The notes beneath the pieces were generated by a model. That model was not told the DNA's origin, ran no database searches, and was given only the letters and a program-made list of their open reading frames with translations. The position numbers and the translations under genes were made by a program. A stretch of 64,000 bases of DNA from Toxonevra muliebris (Eukaryota; Arthropoda; Insecta; Diptera; Pallopteridae): positions 15,764,704-15,828,703 of the forward strand of contig OY829328.1 of assembly GCA_963691655.1 (NCBI GenBank), in the 5' to 3' direction. Of the stretch, positions 11,106 to 24,000 are shown piece by piece. Every line of letters starts with the position of its first letter. Position 1 is the stretch's first letter.

Positions 11106-13084
11106 TTTGTATTTTCCATTTATATTTATGCTGAATCCTAAAAGCATTGGGCCTTTTTCTTGTCTTGTGCAATCACAAAATTAGGTGGCGGAAGTATTGA
11201 CAGTATATGCATATGCATGTACATACATTGATTCCGTGTATTGGAAAAAGCTAAATGACCGCACCTATGGAGACAACTTGAAATGGGGGAATTGGGGGGA
11301 GGGGGGGTTGATTTTAATATCACATGTAGTATATGTATGCTTTGTTTATAGCATGTAAACAATTTCCAATTCTTATACAATATGAAGCCAAATAGAAGAA
11401 AAGACCTTGGAGTAGTTGCACACGCTCCATTACCCTCCCCTTACTTATTATTTTAAATTAAAACATTAAATGATAATTGGGGTTTCCCTCTAAGAAGAAA
11501 GTCAAAAGAAAACGAGAAAATGTAAAAATAAATATCTACTTAGTATGTAAGTTAGATTACGTGTGGTTTCTCAATTTTTCCGCGAACTTATTGACTCGTA
11601 TAAAACAACAATAATAATGGATAGGTAGCTAGTTAGGTTAACTATTTTAGTTAAGTGCTATCTAAAAAAATTGTCATTAAGCCAGTCTAACGTGTGTAGC
11701 GCTTGAGTCGCTGCTATTTTGTTGTTTTGTATATGCATATTTTTCTTTCTTATTTTGCATTTTTCTCTTCCTTGTTTTCTCATAGTCGTACTTCTGCATG
11801 TTTTTGTTCTGCTCACTCGCACTCTTGTTTACATAGTGTGATTCTCTTACAGTCAGAGAAGAGTTGACTCCGTCATCACCGTCGCCGTTGCTGCTGCCTG
11901 CGGCTGTGATGGCTATGACGGCTGCTGCTCTTTCTGGCAACGAGACCTGATGTTAATGGCAGCGTATTTATTTGGTATCAGTAGCGATTGGCACGCGAAT
12001 TCGCAAAGTATTCTGAAAATATCTAAACATTTTTGTTTTTCTTTTTTATGCATTATTTAAATATTGGAAAAAAAAAATTAAAAATCATAATACAATAGTT
12101 TTGGTGGTTACGGTGTATTCGTGTGTTTCTGTAGAACTTGTCTAACGGTATTGTATATATAATTATACATACATAAATTAAAGAAAAAATCAATCATATA
12201 CCAACTTTTTAATAAAAAATAAATAAAATAAATACTATATACAAAATGCTGATATTCTCGTTTATTAAAGTGTAAAAATTAAAAAAAAAAAAAATTATGA
12301 CTCAAGTTTTTTCGCAAAAGTTAATTTTCAAAATATAATTAAAATATTGCATTCCAAACCTGATATCGATGTATAATTTAAACAATTGTGTGATTATAAA
12401 AATTTCATTTTATCATTTCAATGAAAACGTTCAGTTTTATAGGCTTTACCTCTTTTAAACTAAAATTCAGAAATGCATTCGGGTTCAATGCTAAGTATAG
12501 TAAATTTTTTCCAAAAATTTAAATTGATCCCATCATACAGTTTTATTTTATTGTTTCAGCTTAACTTAAATTATTTTTAAAAGATATTAATTGTAATGTG
12601 TGCAGAGAATCATATTTCAGCTTGAATCTTTATTATGTCTTCTTTCTGGGTACTTTAGTTTTTGGCGCGACTGTAACTGCATTAATAAACAGAAATTGTA
12701 AATCAGCTCTTAGTTTCACGATTTCAGTGTAAAAAGTTATCTTAATTAATTACTATTGTATTATAGGTTTTTTTTTTGTTTGCATTTAGTTTTAGAAAAC
12801 TTCATATTCATCTCTGTGCATATAATCGCCTGGAAAAATTCAATTATTATTATTTCAATTATTGTATTATTAGTCAATTCGATGATTTATTTAAAAATAA
12901 ATAAATCATTTCCGTTGGTTTAATCAAAAAACTTAAGAGGCCAATGAATAAATAAAGCACAATTTGGAGAGCGCAAATTTTTTTCAGAAAATACATAATA
13001 ATATATTTAAGTTTTCTTTACAAGATACACATTCGTATTGAAAAAAAAATTGCAATGAGACTTTCAACAAAAATAAGTACAAAG
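11106..13084. other. Probable intron, AT-rich
   Basis: No gene is supported. A G-rich patch lies at about 11286-11308. A 12-bp-arm hairpin (ATGATTTATTTA, 4-base loop) lies at 12882-12909. The open frame at 11677-11940 (-) is Ala/Gly/Asp then Lys-rich and shows no domain. Confidence 0.5.
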
Positions 13085-13340
13085 AACAGTAGTGGTAGTT
13101 TCATTTATAATTTCTGTTCAGTGAAAATACTTGAAAACAAAAACCTTGTAATTCTCGGTAACGTTTTCAAATATTAGACACTTCTATAGAATGTTGAAAT
13201 GCTAGTAAGAACTATCACAAAGATCACTGATTAGGAACCGTAGCGGGTTCCGAAACGGCCGCATGAATTGCCTACTCTTTATACACTGTTGCGACTTAGT
13301 CACTTCGACAAAAAGGACGTTTCATTAAGCCTGATAAACA
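13085..13340 (+). repeat. Diverged copy of the foldback family at 32802-33280
   Basis: It shares, in order, AGTAGTGGTAGTTTC, CAAATATTAG, AAGAACTATCACAAAGATCACTGAT, GGTTCCGAAACGGCCG and TTCATTAAGCCTG with the reverse complement of the left arm plus loop at 33060-32802. Similarity is clear but imperfect, so this is an older copy without the second arm. Confidence 0.65.
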
Positions 13341-16323
13341 AACCTTTAACTGTTGAGTTAGCAATAAAGTAAAAGTCAGACAATGAAATATGAACAAATA
13401 TAATATAAATTCTTTTGGTTAAAACGAATTGTTAAAAATCTAAAAAAAATCGTAGTTTCCCTAAACATTTTTGTGGCCGAAAAACTTAGCAAAGGAATAT
13501 GTAAAAAATATTAAAAACTGATTGAGAATCTTTAATGCTATTTAGAAAGCTCGTAGAGACTTCAGAGCTACTTACCTTTAATCAATAAAACACTTTTTGT
13601 ATAGCTATTACTTCAGTCTCGAAAAAGACTACAGTGATCTGAGAGTTTCAGACTGGAAGGTAAATTTTTATATATTCCGAAAATACTCCACTACCAATTC
13701 TACCCCATCAACTTTGAATTCATCCGTATAGATTTGAAAGGACTCAATCTGAGGGAATATTAAAACTTGTATTCGATTCTTCTTCTAGATGCAACTGTTT
13801 CAGTAAGCAGAATGCCCTATATTATATAAATTTATAGTATTCAGATTGTTGTGAACGCCTAGCGCCGCAATAGTAGTAGTTTTTAATAGACTACTGACAT
13901 AAATCTCTACTGATCCTTTGTATTCTTTCGAGACATTTTTAGTTGGTAAATTTAAACAAATACAATAAGTACAAATAAAATATTTTGACTATTTTTTATG
14001 TTTTGCTTATGATTGATATATATGGTATATTGACACATTTTAAATTTAGCCAATGTATGCTTCCTTTATTCTTCTATGTATTTGTTGTCAATTTTAAACT
14101 TTGATTTTATTTGAAGAGTTTAATGTTTTTTGCAAGAAGAAACATAATTGTACCATTGACGTAATTTAGGAATTTTTGGCATTGAAAACTAAGTATATCT
14201 ACGATAAATAATTTGAGATTTAGAATCTGTTTTCTAAAGCCATCTTTACACATTAAAGTTCTTTTAAAAAACAAAATAATTAATGTACTGAATGTACTCG
14301 TTTTTTTTTTAAATCAAAAAAACAAATACATAGTAAATTACTTTGCAATTCTTTTCTTTTTGGCACTGATTCAAGTAATTATGGGAATCTATTAAAAAGA
14401 TAAAACTAAAAGAACAAAAAAAAAAAAATGTGTGTATATTTAAACTGTTTGTTGAAATACATAAAATTTTTATTAGATGCAGAGTAGAATTTTATTTCGT
14501 AAGTAATATGGCGTTTTATTTATAAAAACAAAAGTAGAATACATTAATTTTTTTTCTTATTAAGTGTATGGTTTTAATGACAATTCATATTTTACACTCA
14601 ACTGAATTTTTAAGAGAATGTATACATTTCCAACGCAATTCTTATTTTTTTTTTTATGTATTGCATATTTTTGAGTATTTAATATGCCAAGCATGCATAT
14701 TTTTCTTTTAAACAATGAATATGTCTGCGTTGCGACGAATAGATGTTCCCACTTTTGTCTTTATTATTTCCAGGCTTCAATTACAAATTCTGCACACGCA
14801 GAAAAATTGCTTATATTTGTTTTACTATTATTTATAATCATTCTATAAATTTTATGCAAATTGTTAAAAATAGTTTTTGCGCTGAAATGAAATGATAGCA
14901 AAATTGTTTGTTAAGCCTTAATCTGATGGCAATATCACAAAACGCAATCGCTAATTAGAGCTTTTTTAATCTTTGATGAAATGTTAACTGAGTAAATAAA
15001 TCCAAAAAAAAAACGCGCATTATCACTTTAAAAAGTTCTCAAATATTTTTATTTCATTATATTTAAAACGCAAATAAACAACAACAAAAGAATGATTTAT
15101 AACTCTTTGTTTGATAGCTTTAAAAAATAATTTGGAGAAAAAAGAACATGATACATGAAAAAATCACAAAAAGCTAAAAAGCTGAGATGGTTGCAATTTA
15201 AATAGCGAAATTCAAAACTGTTTACAAAACGATTATTATCCAAAAAAAAAAACTAAACGGTAACAAAGAAATCAGTAAGCAAAAATCTGTTATTATTACT
15301 TCAGGTCAATGACTAAATACTGTAATGTTTAGCAGAATTTTATTGTTTATAAGTTTGTGTTGTTTCATATTGAAATTGTAACATGTTTACAAAGTTTATG
15401 GCTAAAACGTGTTCCTTCTTGGTCTATTAGTTTCTAAAGAACACAGTTCTGTTTTTCTTTTTTATACGAAAATAATTGGAATATGGATATAGATTAGTCA
15501 TTCAATCTCAGTTAGGAAGATTGAAGTTCTGATTAGGCTATAAGTTTATAAGCATCTCTGATAAAATATTCGCTTGCTGCTGAGGTTTTAGGTTGTTTCA
15601 CACAAACCTTTCGTTATTTATAATAACTCCTAGCAGAATCATCTGAAACCACAAATGACAAATGACTTGATTTAGTTTAATTGAGAAACATCAGTGGCAA
15701 GCCACTACATCCAGTTTAAATCTAAATTACTCCTTTAAATTACCTATAAATTGCAGTAATTTTCAAGCAAAAGTTGCTTGAGATACATGAAGCTGCTAGA
15801 AGCTTAGAGCGTGCATCTAACACTGAAATATACGATGAACGTCTAAAGCTTTTAAAAACAATAACAACATAAAAAATCGTAGACAACTGCTATAAAAGAA
15901 TAGATAATAAGATAAAGACAGAACACTTAAAAATAGCAAAACCCATACTTCACATAGTAAAATTACAAAACTCTTTTGCCCTACTTATCAAAGAAAAATA
16001 AAATTATTCGAAAATGACAAAAGGTCCCAAAAAATTGATATGGAAAGCAACATAAACTGATTTGACGTGAATTGAGATGATGTTTCATAATTTGGGGCCT
16101 TCTTTCATTTTTATATTGGAGTCATATTTCCTTATGATATATATGGAATGTGGCCCACAACTAAAAATTTAAAAGAGCCCCAAAATATAAATAAGGAGTG
16201 AGATTGAGAAAATATTAACATATATAAAATTCAATAATTTTTAAACGGTTAAACTTAGTTTTGATTTTTTTTATTTAATTGATAATATTTTATAAATTAC
16301 AGAAAAATATAACTTTTATAGTT
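13341..16323. other. Probable intron, AT-rich
   Basis: No gene or bounded element was recognised. Homopolymer A and T runs are frequent and open frames are short and AT-driven. Confidence 0.5.
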
Positions 16324-17245
16324 CTAACCACTATTTATGAAGTCGTGGACCTTTTTTGGTAAGCCTTCCATTAGAGATTTGATAGCTGTTTCAGACACCT
16401 TTTTGGAACAGCTTGCCCATCTCCTTTTAAAATCTTCGATATTTTGGGAAACCTTATTTCTCCACTGGTCTTAGCTCCGGACAATTTGGAGGATTGGCCT
16501 CTCTTGGTAAAAAAAAAACTATGTTATTACTTTGGTACCACTTCAAAGCTTTCTTGCCGTAGTCGCATGATGCCAAATCGGGCCAAAAATATGTGGACAC
16601 ATTGTGCTCTCTTATGAAAGGAAGAAGTCTTTTTTTCAAACATTCGGTATTTATAGATCCCACTGTAACAAATGACTTGCTTTTTTTGTCGGAACTGCAT
16701 ATAGCTTGCCATACCAGGCATTTTTTAGGAAATTTTGTCTGCTTTTGGATTCCAAATGGTTCTTCGACATTTCCTCGAGCATCAGCAACATAAAAATTTT
16801 GACCCGGAAGCTGCGTAAAATCTGCCAGTACATACGTTTCGTCGTCCATTATACAACATGAATATTTTTGTATGAAATTCGATTTTAATTTCCGAACCCT
16901 ACTTTTGGTGTCTAAATTTTTTGCAGCATTCCTGTCTGGAACTTTTTGGACTTTGTATGTTTTCAAACCTGCATTGGCTCTAACTTTTCGCACCAAATAG
17001 TCAGAGCACTGGGATAATCGGGCAGCTTTTCTACCAGATGTGTTTGGAGATCTTTTCAATATGTTATCTATTTTCTTGGAACCAAGTTTCCTATCGATGG
17101 TCAAATTCTCCTGAAACTGTTTAATAACATTGGAAACAGTTTGACGGCAGACCTTCAATTCTTTGGCCAATTTTTTGTAGGACCAATTTGGATTTTTTTG
17201 AAAATTTTTTAACAATTTTAAAACGTACTTCTTTTTTTCACTCAT
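16324..17245 (-). pseudogene. Mariner/Tc1-like transposase relic with DD38E spacing
   Basis: A DDE transposase is recognisable on the minus strand from ATG at 17245 (MSEKKKYVLKLL). An N-terminal helix-turn-helix region (WSYKKLAKELKVCRQTVSNV) comes first. Next is CIMDDETYV with the first catalytic Asp, then LPGQNFYVADARG and KKCLVWQAICSSD. Next comes YFWPDLASCDYGKKAL with the second Asp, and PPNCPELRPVE with the final Glu, 38 residues after the second Asp. The frame ends at 16454 just after RPVEK. The C terminus continues in another frame (SQNIEDFKRRWASC .. HDFINSG, stop at 16324-16326), so the expected WAL.KR segment is deleted and the frame broken. No terminal inverted repeats were found. 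A second relic of the same family is at 44560-44870. Confidence 0.85.
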
Positions 17246-18559
17246 TTTGATCAAACTCACAATAAATCAACATGTTTGTCATTCAAAATAACAACTGACA
17301 CATTTTTCAAAGATAACCAGATCAAAGAAATTTTTAAATTTTACACCCAAAAAAAAATTATTAGGTAAAACGTGTGTTAAGATTGACCACAAAATATACA
17401 TATCGCTACCATAATTTTAGAGGAGAAGCAAAAATCAATCTGATATTTAAAAATTTCCAGAATTTGTAATTTAAATTCACAGATCGTAAGTTTTCGGAGT
17501 ATGTCTCCAAAAATTGCAGTACAGATGGAAGTGAGCAAATTTGAATAGGGCTTTAGCAAATAAAAAACTTTAAAAAATCTAAAATTTGGGTACAGTTTAA
17601 ATACGAGCCTAATTATTTTACATTTCACGAAGCTTTATCCGACGCTACAACTGGTCACTGCCATATTGGTTATTATGCCCTGTTAAGACTGTAATGAACC
17701 TTGATGAAGGTTAAACCACTTGGATCATGAATATTAAACTACATAAACTGGAAGATTTCGCGCTGAAAACCAGAACTTTCGACTTTGATAAAGAGCACTT
17801 CTAGTACCGCAATAAGATTTTTTGAAGAAAAATAATTTCAAAAATGTAGCGGGTAAACTTGAAGTGATAGAGACTCCTAATTGAGCTTAAATTAAAGCCT
17901 GAACGATCAATCTCAAAGACAAAGTCATTGGTAAACGAACTTATATAAACTATAAATTTGTTTTTGTGGACAGTTACAGCAAACATATTGCCAGGAGCTT
18001 GTGTGATTTCTACGAAGGATTCGAAGAAGCATTCTTTAGTATCTTAATTACATCGATGTCACCTGAAAAATAGTGATTTCCTAAAATAGATATTAATTTT
18101 TAAATTTTTTTTTATTTTTAGCTGTATTTGTTTTGAGTTTTTGATGAATTGCAATTTATTTTATTTTTAATCTTTTATTTAGCAAACAATTATCTTAAAA
18201 TAATATTAGAAACTTGTTAAGTTTCATTGCTATATTTCACTTTATTTTAAAGAGATCACTGCCACTATGATTATGATAGACTTAGCTTCTATTGTGTAAT
18301 GCTTTTGTTAATTCCAATCTCATCTCATTTCGTGTGACTTTTCTATTTTAAGCACTCACGACGATGTTGGTAATGAGTTTCTATGCGCATATTTTAAAAT
18401 GCATAGAATAGAGATTTTATATGTATTATTCTGAAATGTGATTTATAAATATTTATATTCGCTGGCGGATACATGGTGAAGCTTTTAACACAGAAACCGG
18501 TGTTTTTCGTCACATGAATCGAGATTCTTAGATCAAACATGCAGTGTTTTTGATAAATA
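17246..18559. other. Probable intron, AT-rich
   Basis: No gene is seen. The first 100 bases may belong to the non-coding end of the transposon next to it. The rest has no recognisable feature. Confidence 0.45.
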
Positions 18560-19720
18560 TAGGGGAAAGCCAAGCAGGTTGAGACACTCCAATTCTTTTG
18601 TTTTTTTTTTCCACTAACGGTACAAATGTTTCTGCTTTCACGTTGATATAACATCAGTAGCAAATTTTTCATTACTGAGAGACCTACTGGTTGTCATTCT
18701 TTATGTTTCAAACAAAGTATCCAAACAATTTTTGTGAAAAAAGTGAATTTGAGAATTTTCCAAACGTAAAAAAAGTGTAGTTATTGAAGCCGCATTTAAC
18801 ATTCGTACCACAGTGTTTGCTCTATTTTAATGTTCCAAAGGAATTTTGAACATATCGCTTATTTACTAAAAGACTGTCATAACTCAAAAAACGCGATTTT
18901 GCAGAAAACCCGTTTAAAGTTTTCAATTGACTCCCACAAGATATTAATATGAAATTTTTACACAATATGAAGCGTGACATAATGAACAATTCTGCATCAT
19001 TAACTCAAAAATCGTGTTTTTTGACTTATGACAGTCTTTTAGTAAATGAGCATTATAACTTTAAAATATCGGCGATGCTTGCAGGTTGAGACACTATGTG
19101 TTTTAGAGGGAAAATGTCAGAGACCTCATTTAAATGCTTGTTTATGTTCGGAATTGCTATTGAATTTTAGTAATAAGCGAACACGGGCAGTCAAAAAAAA
19201 GAAAACGTCGTCTTCAGATAAAGACGTTGATTTCTGTATGATATGTATGAAGAATTTACCAGCCAAACTAACCAGCACAAATTCCGTGGAATGCAACAAG
19301 TGTCAACAGCTATTGAATTCAAAGGTTGCCAACATAACCCGAAGTTATATCACGTGCCGAAATTGCGACTCTAGTGCAGATCTTTCTGATGAAAATTAAT
19401 GAAATGAAAATGTAATTTCTTATATTTTTTTCTCTTCTTCATGGCTGAGACCTTTATGATAAATAAATTCATTGTCTTAATTTTTTTTATTTCAACATTT
19501 TCTCAATTTCTCAACCTGCATGTCAATAATTTTTTTTGCCAAAAAACATACGCTCGGAAAATTAACCATAACTTAATTTTTCAAGCAATGCAACTATGCA
19601 GCAAAAGTGTAGCCCAAGACATTAAGTTTGCAACGGTATATAGCTTTCTGTGATTTTTTTTTAGTGCAAAATTTTGAACATAAAAACAAAATCCGTCTCA
19701 ACCTGCATGCCTTTCCCCTA
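18560..19720. mobile_element. Pogo/Tigger-like DNA transposon derivative
   Basis: The termini are inverted repeats of 26 bases matching at 24 positions. They begin TAGGGGAAAG (left, from 18560; right, from 19720 on the minus strand), followed by GCAGGTTGAGAC in both. The TA at each end can be the target duplication. An open frame at 19046-19399 (+) ends in a Cys-rich stretch (CMICMKNL, ECNKCQ, TCRNCD), like the zinc-binding tails of some pogo-type transposases, so this looks like an internally deleted copy. The motif GCAGGTTGAGACAC recurs inside at about 19079-19094, and a nested hairpin occupies 18862-19049. The superfamily call is inferred from ends and tail. Confidence 0.65.
18862..19049. 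repeat. Nested inverted repeat (about 38-bp arms)
   Basis: The left arm starts TTTACTAAAAGACTGTCATAA and runs through CAAAAAAC.CGATTTT; the right arm at about 19011-19049 is its near-exact reverse complement. The arms are about 110 bases apart. It lies inside the pogo-like element, so it is either a later MITE insertion or part of that element. Confidence 0.6.
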
Positions 19721-19799
19721 TAATTTTTGAATGCCTCCACAGCAATCAAATTATAATATGTGCAGTCATTAGCGAATATTTTTAAGCCCCCCTTGGGTT

Positions 19800-19831
<32 letters not shown>

Positions 19832-19846
19832 ATAATAATAATAATG

Positions 19847-19917
<71 letters not shown>

Positions 19918-21111
19918 TTAAACTTGTTTTACAAAACAATAAACTGAAAGGTTACCTCTATTCTCTTTGCGATCGTGTAGGGTTCAACTATTTACGATTT
20001 ACATTCAAAAACAAATATTTTTAATACTCAATATTTAGATTGCACATAAATATTTTTATTACATCAATGTGTTTATTTTATTGCATTTGTCGAACCAGAG
20101 ATGCAGTAAGTTCCTTTACAAAATGATCATGCGCGCTTCGCGTGTTGCTTATACAAAATATTCTTCTTCTCGTCTTTCCTTTTGTTAATTTCTTTAAAAA
20201 TGTAAAATTACGAATAAGAAAAAAAAAACACAAAAATATTCAACAAAAGTGAAAAATGTAAAAAAAGAATTCATCTTTGGTTTCAATTTACGTTGTTTGT
20301 TTATTTACTATATTTCTTGCTTTGTATAAATATTCGTTCTATTTATTTTCTTTTATTAATTTTTCCACATAAAGTTAATTTTTCATATTGCAATGAATTA
20401 GAAATCGAAGCTCAGCGCAAAATGCAATCAATCAGTTGCTCAGAACGTGACTGTAAAAGCGTTCTACAATTAGTTGCTGCCTGCAATTGTGACGTTTATT
20501 TTACTTACATATATATGCTTACGTTGTATCATACATACCAAGTGTTTATTATTGCCAATAATAAAATCGATTTTCGCTTTTTTTTTAATGTAGATATGCA
20601 GCAACATTTTCACCACCGCATTCAACTTTCGCGCAAGTTTAAGGTGGAGGTTTTTAATTATGCTAACGACATTGTTTTTCGTTTCTGTTTTGTTTCAATT
20701 GTTTATTTGTTTTTGCGAAATGAACATTAAGCCGTCAAGTAAACTGAGCTAATGTTATTAGAGCCCTTTGACATTCACCTTATTGGATAGTACTGGAAAT
20801 GTTTACAATTTTTAAAGTTCTTCTTAGTGATGATGATGAGTGAATAATTAGAAAACTTATGGAAGACTTGATATTAAATTAAAAATGTTAATCAAAGGAA
20901 CATACTTTTCTCCATAGTATAGGGTTCACTATAAGTAATATGGCGTTTTCTATGTATTCTAAAAATATATAATTCGCTAAAGTGTAATATTCTGATTGTT
21001 CATAGATTTCAGGAAAACGAGTTTTAAGTTTTTGCTGTCAGGTATAAGATCGTTACATCCTCAATTTTCAAAATTTCGGCCTAAAAGTTTTCAAGCAGAT
21101 TTTTTTTTATG
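19721..21111. other. AT-rich probable intron with a long TA microsatellite
   Basis: A TA/TATACA microsatellite with an AATAAT interruption spans about 19800-19914. The rest is AT-rich. The open frame at 20293-20730 (+) starts at TTG and is hydrophobic low-complexity sequence without a domain, so it is not called a gene. Confidence 0.55.
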
Positions 21112-21113
21112 TA

Positions 21114-22328
21114 CAGTTTTTACAACAAGAGCGTGTACGGCTTAATTGTACGAACAACTTTAAGTATAAAGTTGAACTTTATTTTCAACATTCAACATTT
21201 CATTACGAATGGCGCAGTATAACCTCTCAAATAATCGCAATTATAATTTCGTTGTTTAAGGAATTTTTCAAATCGTTCTCCGTGTATGCAAAACGTTTTT
21301 AGGCTGCCATTCTTTGCTCACATCCAGAGGAATCCACAATGCCCTAGGAAGGTACTGCAAATATCTTGCGAAATTGAAGGCATTTGTAAAGAAATGGAAC
21401 CAACTTTTTTTAAGACACCAGAATGTTTACGACATCACAGCAGCAGGATTCGGTGATAGCATGAGTTTTTGAAGCCAATTCTACCATTACACTTGAAGCA
21501 GCCCCACAAAAACTGGTGCAGAAGGTCACTAATATATCCCTTAGTATAATCCAAAGTTGTTTAAACGAATTCCAAATTGAATTCTGAACTACCATAACCA
21601 AATACAAACAAATAAAAAAATGGCAAAAGTGGGCTGTCGAACATATGGATAATGATTGGAGCGATGTGGCCTTTACAGACGAATCTTTTTTATGGACGGC
21701 AGGTACCATAAAACGTGCATTGCCCATTAAGGGAAGTAAGATGGTTCTGAGATTAGTTAACCATCCAGGAAAAGCTCATGTTTGGGGATGCTTTTGAAAA
21801 CAAAGCTTCGGCAGGATAATCATGTTTACGAGAAATTTGAATATCCAGTACATAATTCATTTATACCAGCATCGACTCTTATCTTCTGCCAATAACTGGC
21901 TTGGGAAAATAAATCGAAATTGAGTGCTTTAAGAGGGCAGGAACCTAAAGTCAAAGTCGCTTGTGCAGTAAGTGAAAAAAGGAAAATTGGATAAGATTTT
22001 TGGACTGCGCCTCTCAATCTTCAGATGGTAACCACATTGAAAATTTCTGAGCAATTATTAAGCTTAAGATGACTAAAAAAAATGCTAAGAGCATTGCCCA
22101 ATTGAAACGACAAATTAAGTCAAAATGGCGATGTTTGCCGATAGAGATAATATGACCTCGGGTTACCACGAAATTACTCCAAACTTTGGTAACTGGGCAG
22201 TATATTGATATGTCAGCACATTGGACAAAGAAATGTTTAAAAATAATGTGGGTTTTTTTTTTTTTTTTTTTTTGATCGGAGAATTTCTTGAAGGACTTAG
22301 GCCGTACACGCTCTTGTTGAAAAGACTG
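21114..22328 (+). mobile_element. Tc1-like transposon relic with 31-bp terminal inverted repeats
   Basis: The ends are CAGTTTTTACAAC (from 21114) and CAGTCTTTTCAAC (from 22328, minus strand). Each is followed by the same AAGAGCGTGTACGG block; 28 of 31 bases match. TA precedes the left end (21112-21113); the right flank is TG, so the duplication has decayed. Inside, on the plus strand, is a broken Tc1-type transposase. VAFTDESFLWT at about 21669 holds the first catalytic Asp, followed by HPGKAHVWGCF then a stop. A degraded second half has several stops and frame changes. Total length 1215 bases is a little below a full Tc1 element. Confidence 0.8.
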
Positions 22329-24000
22329 TGCGTGCAATTGATTTATTAAACAAAATTAGTTTTTTAAACCAACCATACGATTTAATGGGAAAGATTTTAA
22401 TTAATAACAACAAAATATTTCACACTCTTATTTTTAGTAAGCATAATTTAATTTTTTGAATCACTATAATATTTTTAAAACAAATACACAAATGACTAAT
22501 GATTGATTGTTTAACCATTTGGTGCTCCTTTTGATGCTACGCAATCCAAAAAAAAAAAATTTTAAATACTTTCACTGTTAAACTATGGAAATTCGCTTAA
22601 TTTACGTACTCTAAATGAGTCATGTAGATGTCATAAATTTCTGTCATTATCGTCTTCATTTCATAAATATATAAACACACACACACACCCAAACGTGTTT
22701 TTTTTTACACGCTTCGCTTACTCACCGTTAGTACGTAAATATTTCTCACCTATTTTAATTCATCTTCCAGCCCGAAACAAAGCATTTAAAATTCCACACA
22801 ACAGCGGAATGCAAATAATGATGCGTATATAAATACATATTTACACATGTGTATACATATGTAGGTACTTAATAAATGTATTGGATGAGCGCCTCATTTA
22901 CGATAAACGATATATACAAATGTTTTAAACAATCTTTCGGTCTCTCTCTCTTTCTCTTATACTTAAGAACGATAACTAGTTAACCAGCAACAACTTTGTG
23001 TTTACCATTTTATTATTAGTATAATTTTGTGGTGTGTTTATGGTTTGTTTAGTTTTTGTAGCGTGTGTTCGCTGTGTGTTTATAATATATAATTTTCTTG
23101 CTTTGTATAACCATTAAATTTATTCTTTCTGAAATTTAATTTATTAAGTTTTTTATCGTCTTTAAAGTTGCTTATTCTTAGATTTTTCTCAGGTGGCAGT
23201 AATTCGCCCTCCTGAATAACCTTATTATTTTTTATACTGTCTCGAGACTTTTCTTTCAATTGGTTCCATTTTCTCCTACAGACATATGTAAATCTCCTTC
23301 GCAACATACATATATAAGTTAAACGCTTTTTATATTTCACCATTGTAAAATGACACACATTATTGGTTTCTAAAAGTCATTACACTCTTTTTTTCTATTC
23401 AATATGTACATACAGTGACCTTAAAAATTTCTTTCAACTTAACAAAAACAAATCATTGTTTGCTTTTGGCATTGAAATTATTACGTTGAAAAATATTTTG
23501 TTTATCTTTGTTTTGGTTTTTTGCTGATTTTACAATTGCTGAAAATATAGATATACCTAAGACATCCATTATTTGTAATTATACGCTGTCCTATATTGCC
23601 GAAATGTAGTAAATAATATTTTCAAATTACAATAATATTTAAAAATGCTCGTTTCAAACATGCAAACTTTTGATTGTACCAGGATTCATTTACTACACAC
23701 AAAAATATTGCATTTTCGATTCAATAAATTAATGTGTATCAAAAGCGGTGTTAATATTAATATTTCAATTGGCATGATGCGTAATTTATATAAATTACGC
23801 ATCATATTGTCTTTGTGTGAAGTGTGTGTGTCTATAAAAAAAAGAGTATTTTGAAGTTTCACGTGAGAATACCCAGAAACACTCTCTCGTATTAGATACG
23901 TAATAGTTTGAAAGCATAGCTTAAGAATAAAACGGAACGAGTAATGGCACACGTCTTTATTTTCCATGTATTCATGGCAACATTTAGGGCATTAACGCCT
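22329..24000. other. Probable intron, AT-rich, with a long perfect palindrome
   Basis: No gene is seen. A 32-bp perfect palindrome lies at 23774-23805. Short CA and CT repeats occur near 22673-22689 and 22943-22960. Confidence 0.5.
23774..23805. repeat. Perfect 32-bp palindrome
   Basis: The half-site ATGATGCGTAATTTAT is followed immediately by its exact reverse complement with no spacer. Both strands read identically over 32 bases. It is not attached to any recognised element. Confidence 0.9.

Noticed and set aside
11677..11940. 87-codon minus-strand frame with Ala/Gly/Asp-rich start
   Set aside because: Composition changes abruptly to Lys-rich low complexity and no domain or splice evidence is present.
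19800..19914. TA-rich tract as a replication origin or regulatory hub
   Set aside because: It is an ordinary TA microsatellite; nothing else supports a function.
20293..20730. 145-codon plus-strand open frame
   Set aside because: It starts at TTG, is hydrophobic and AT-driven, has no domain and is followed by no splice or poly(A) structure that would support a gene.
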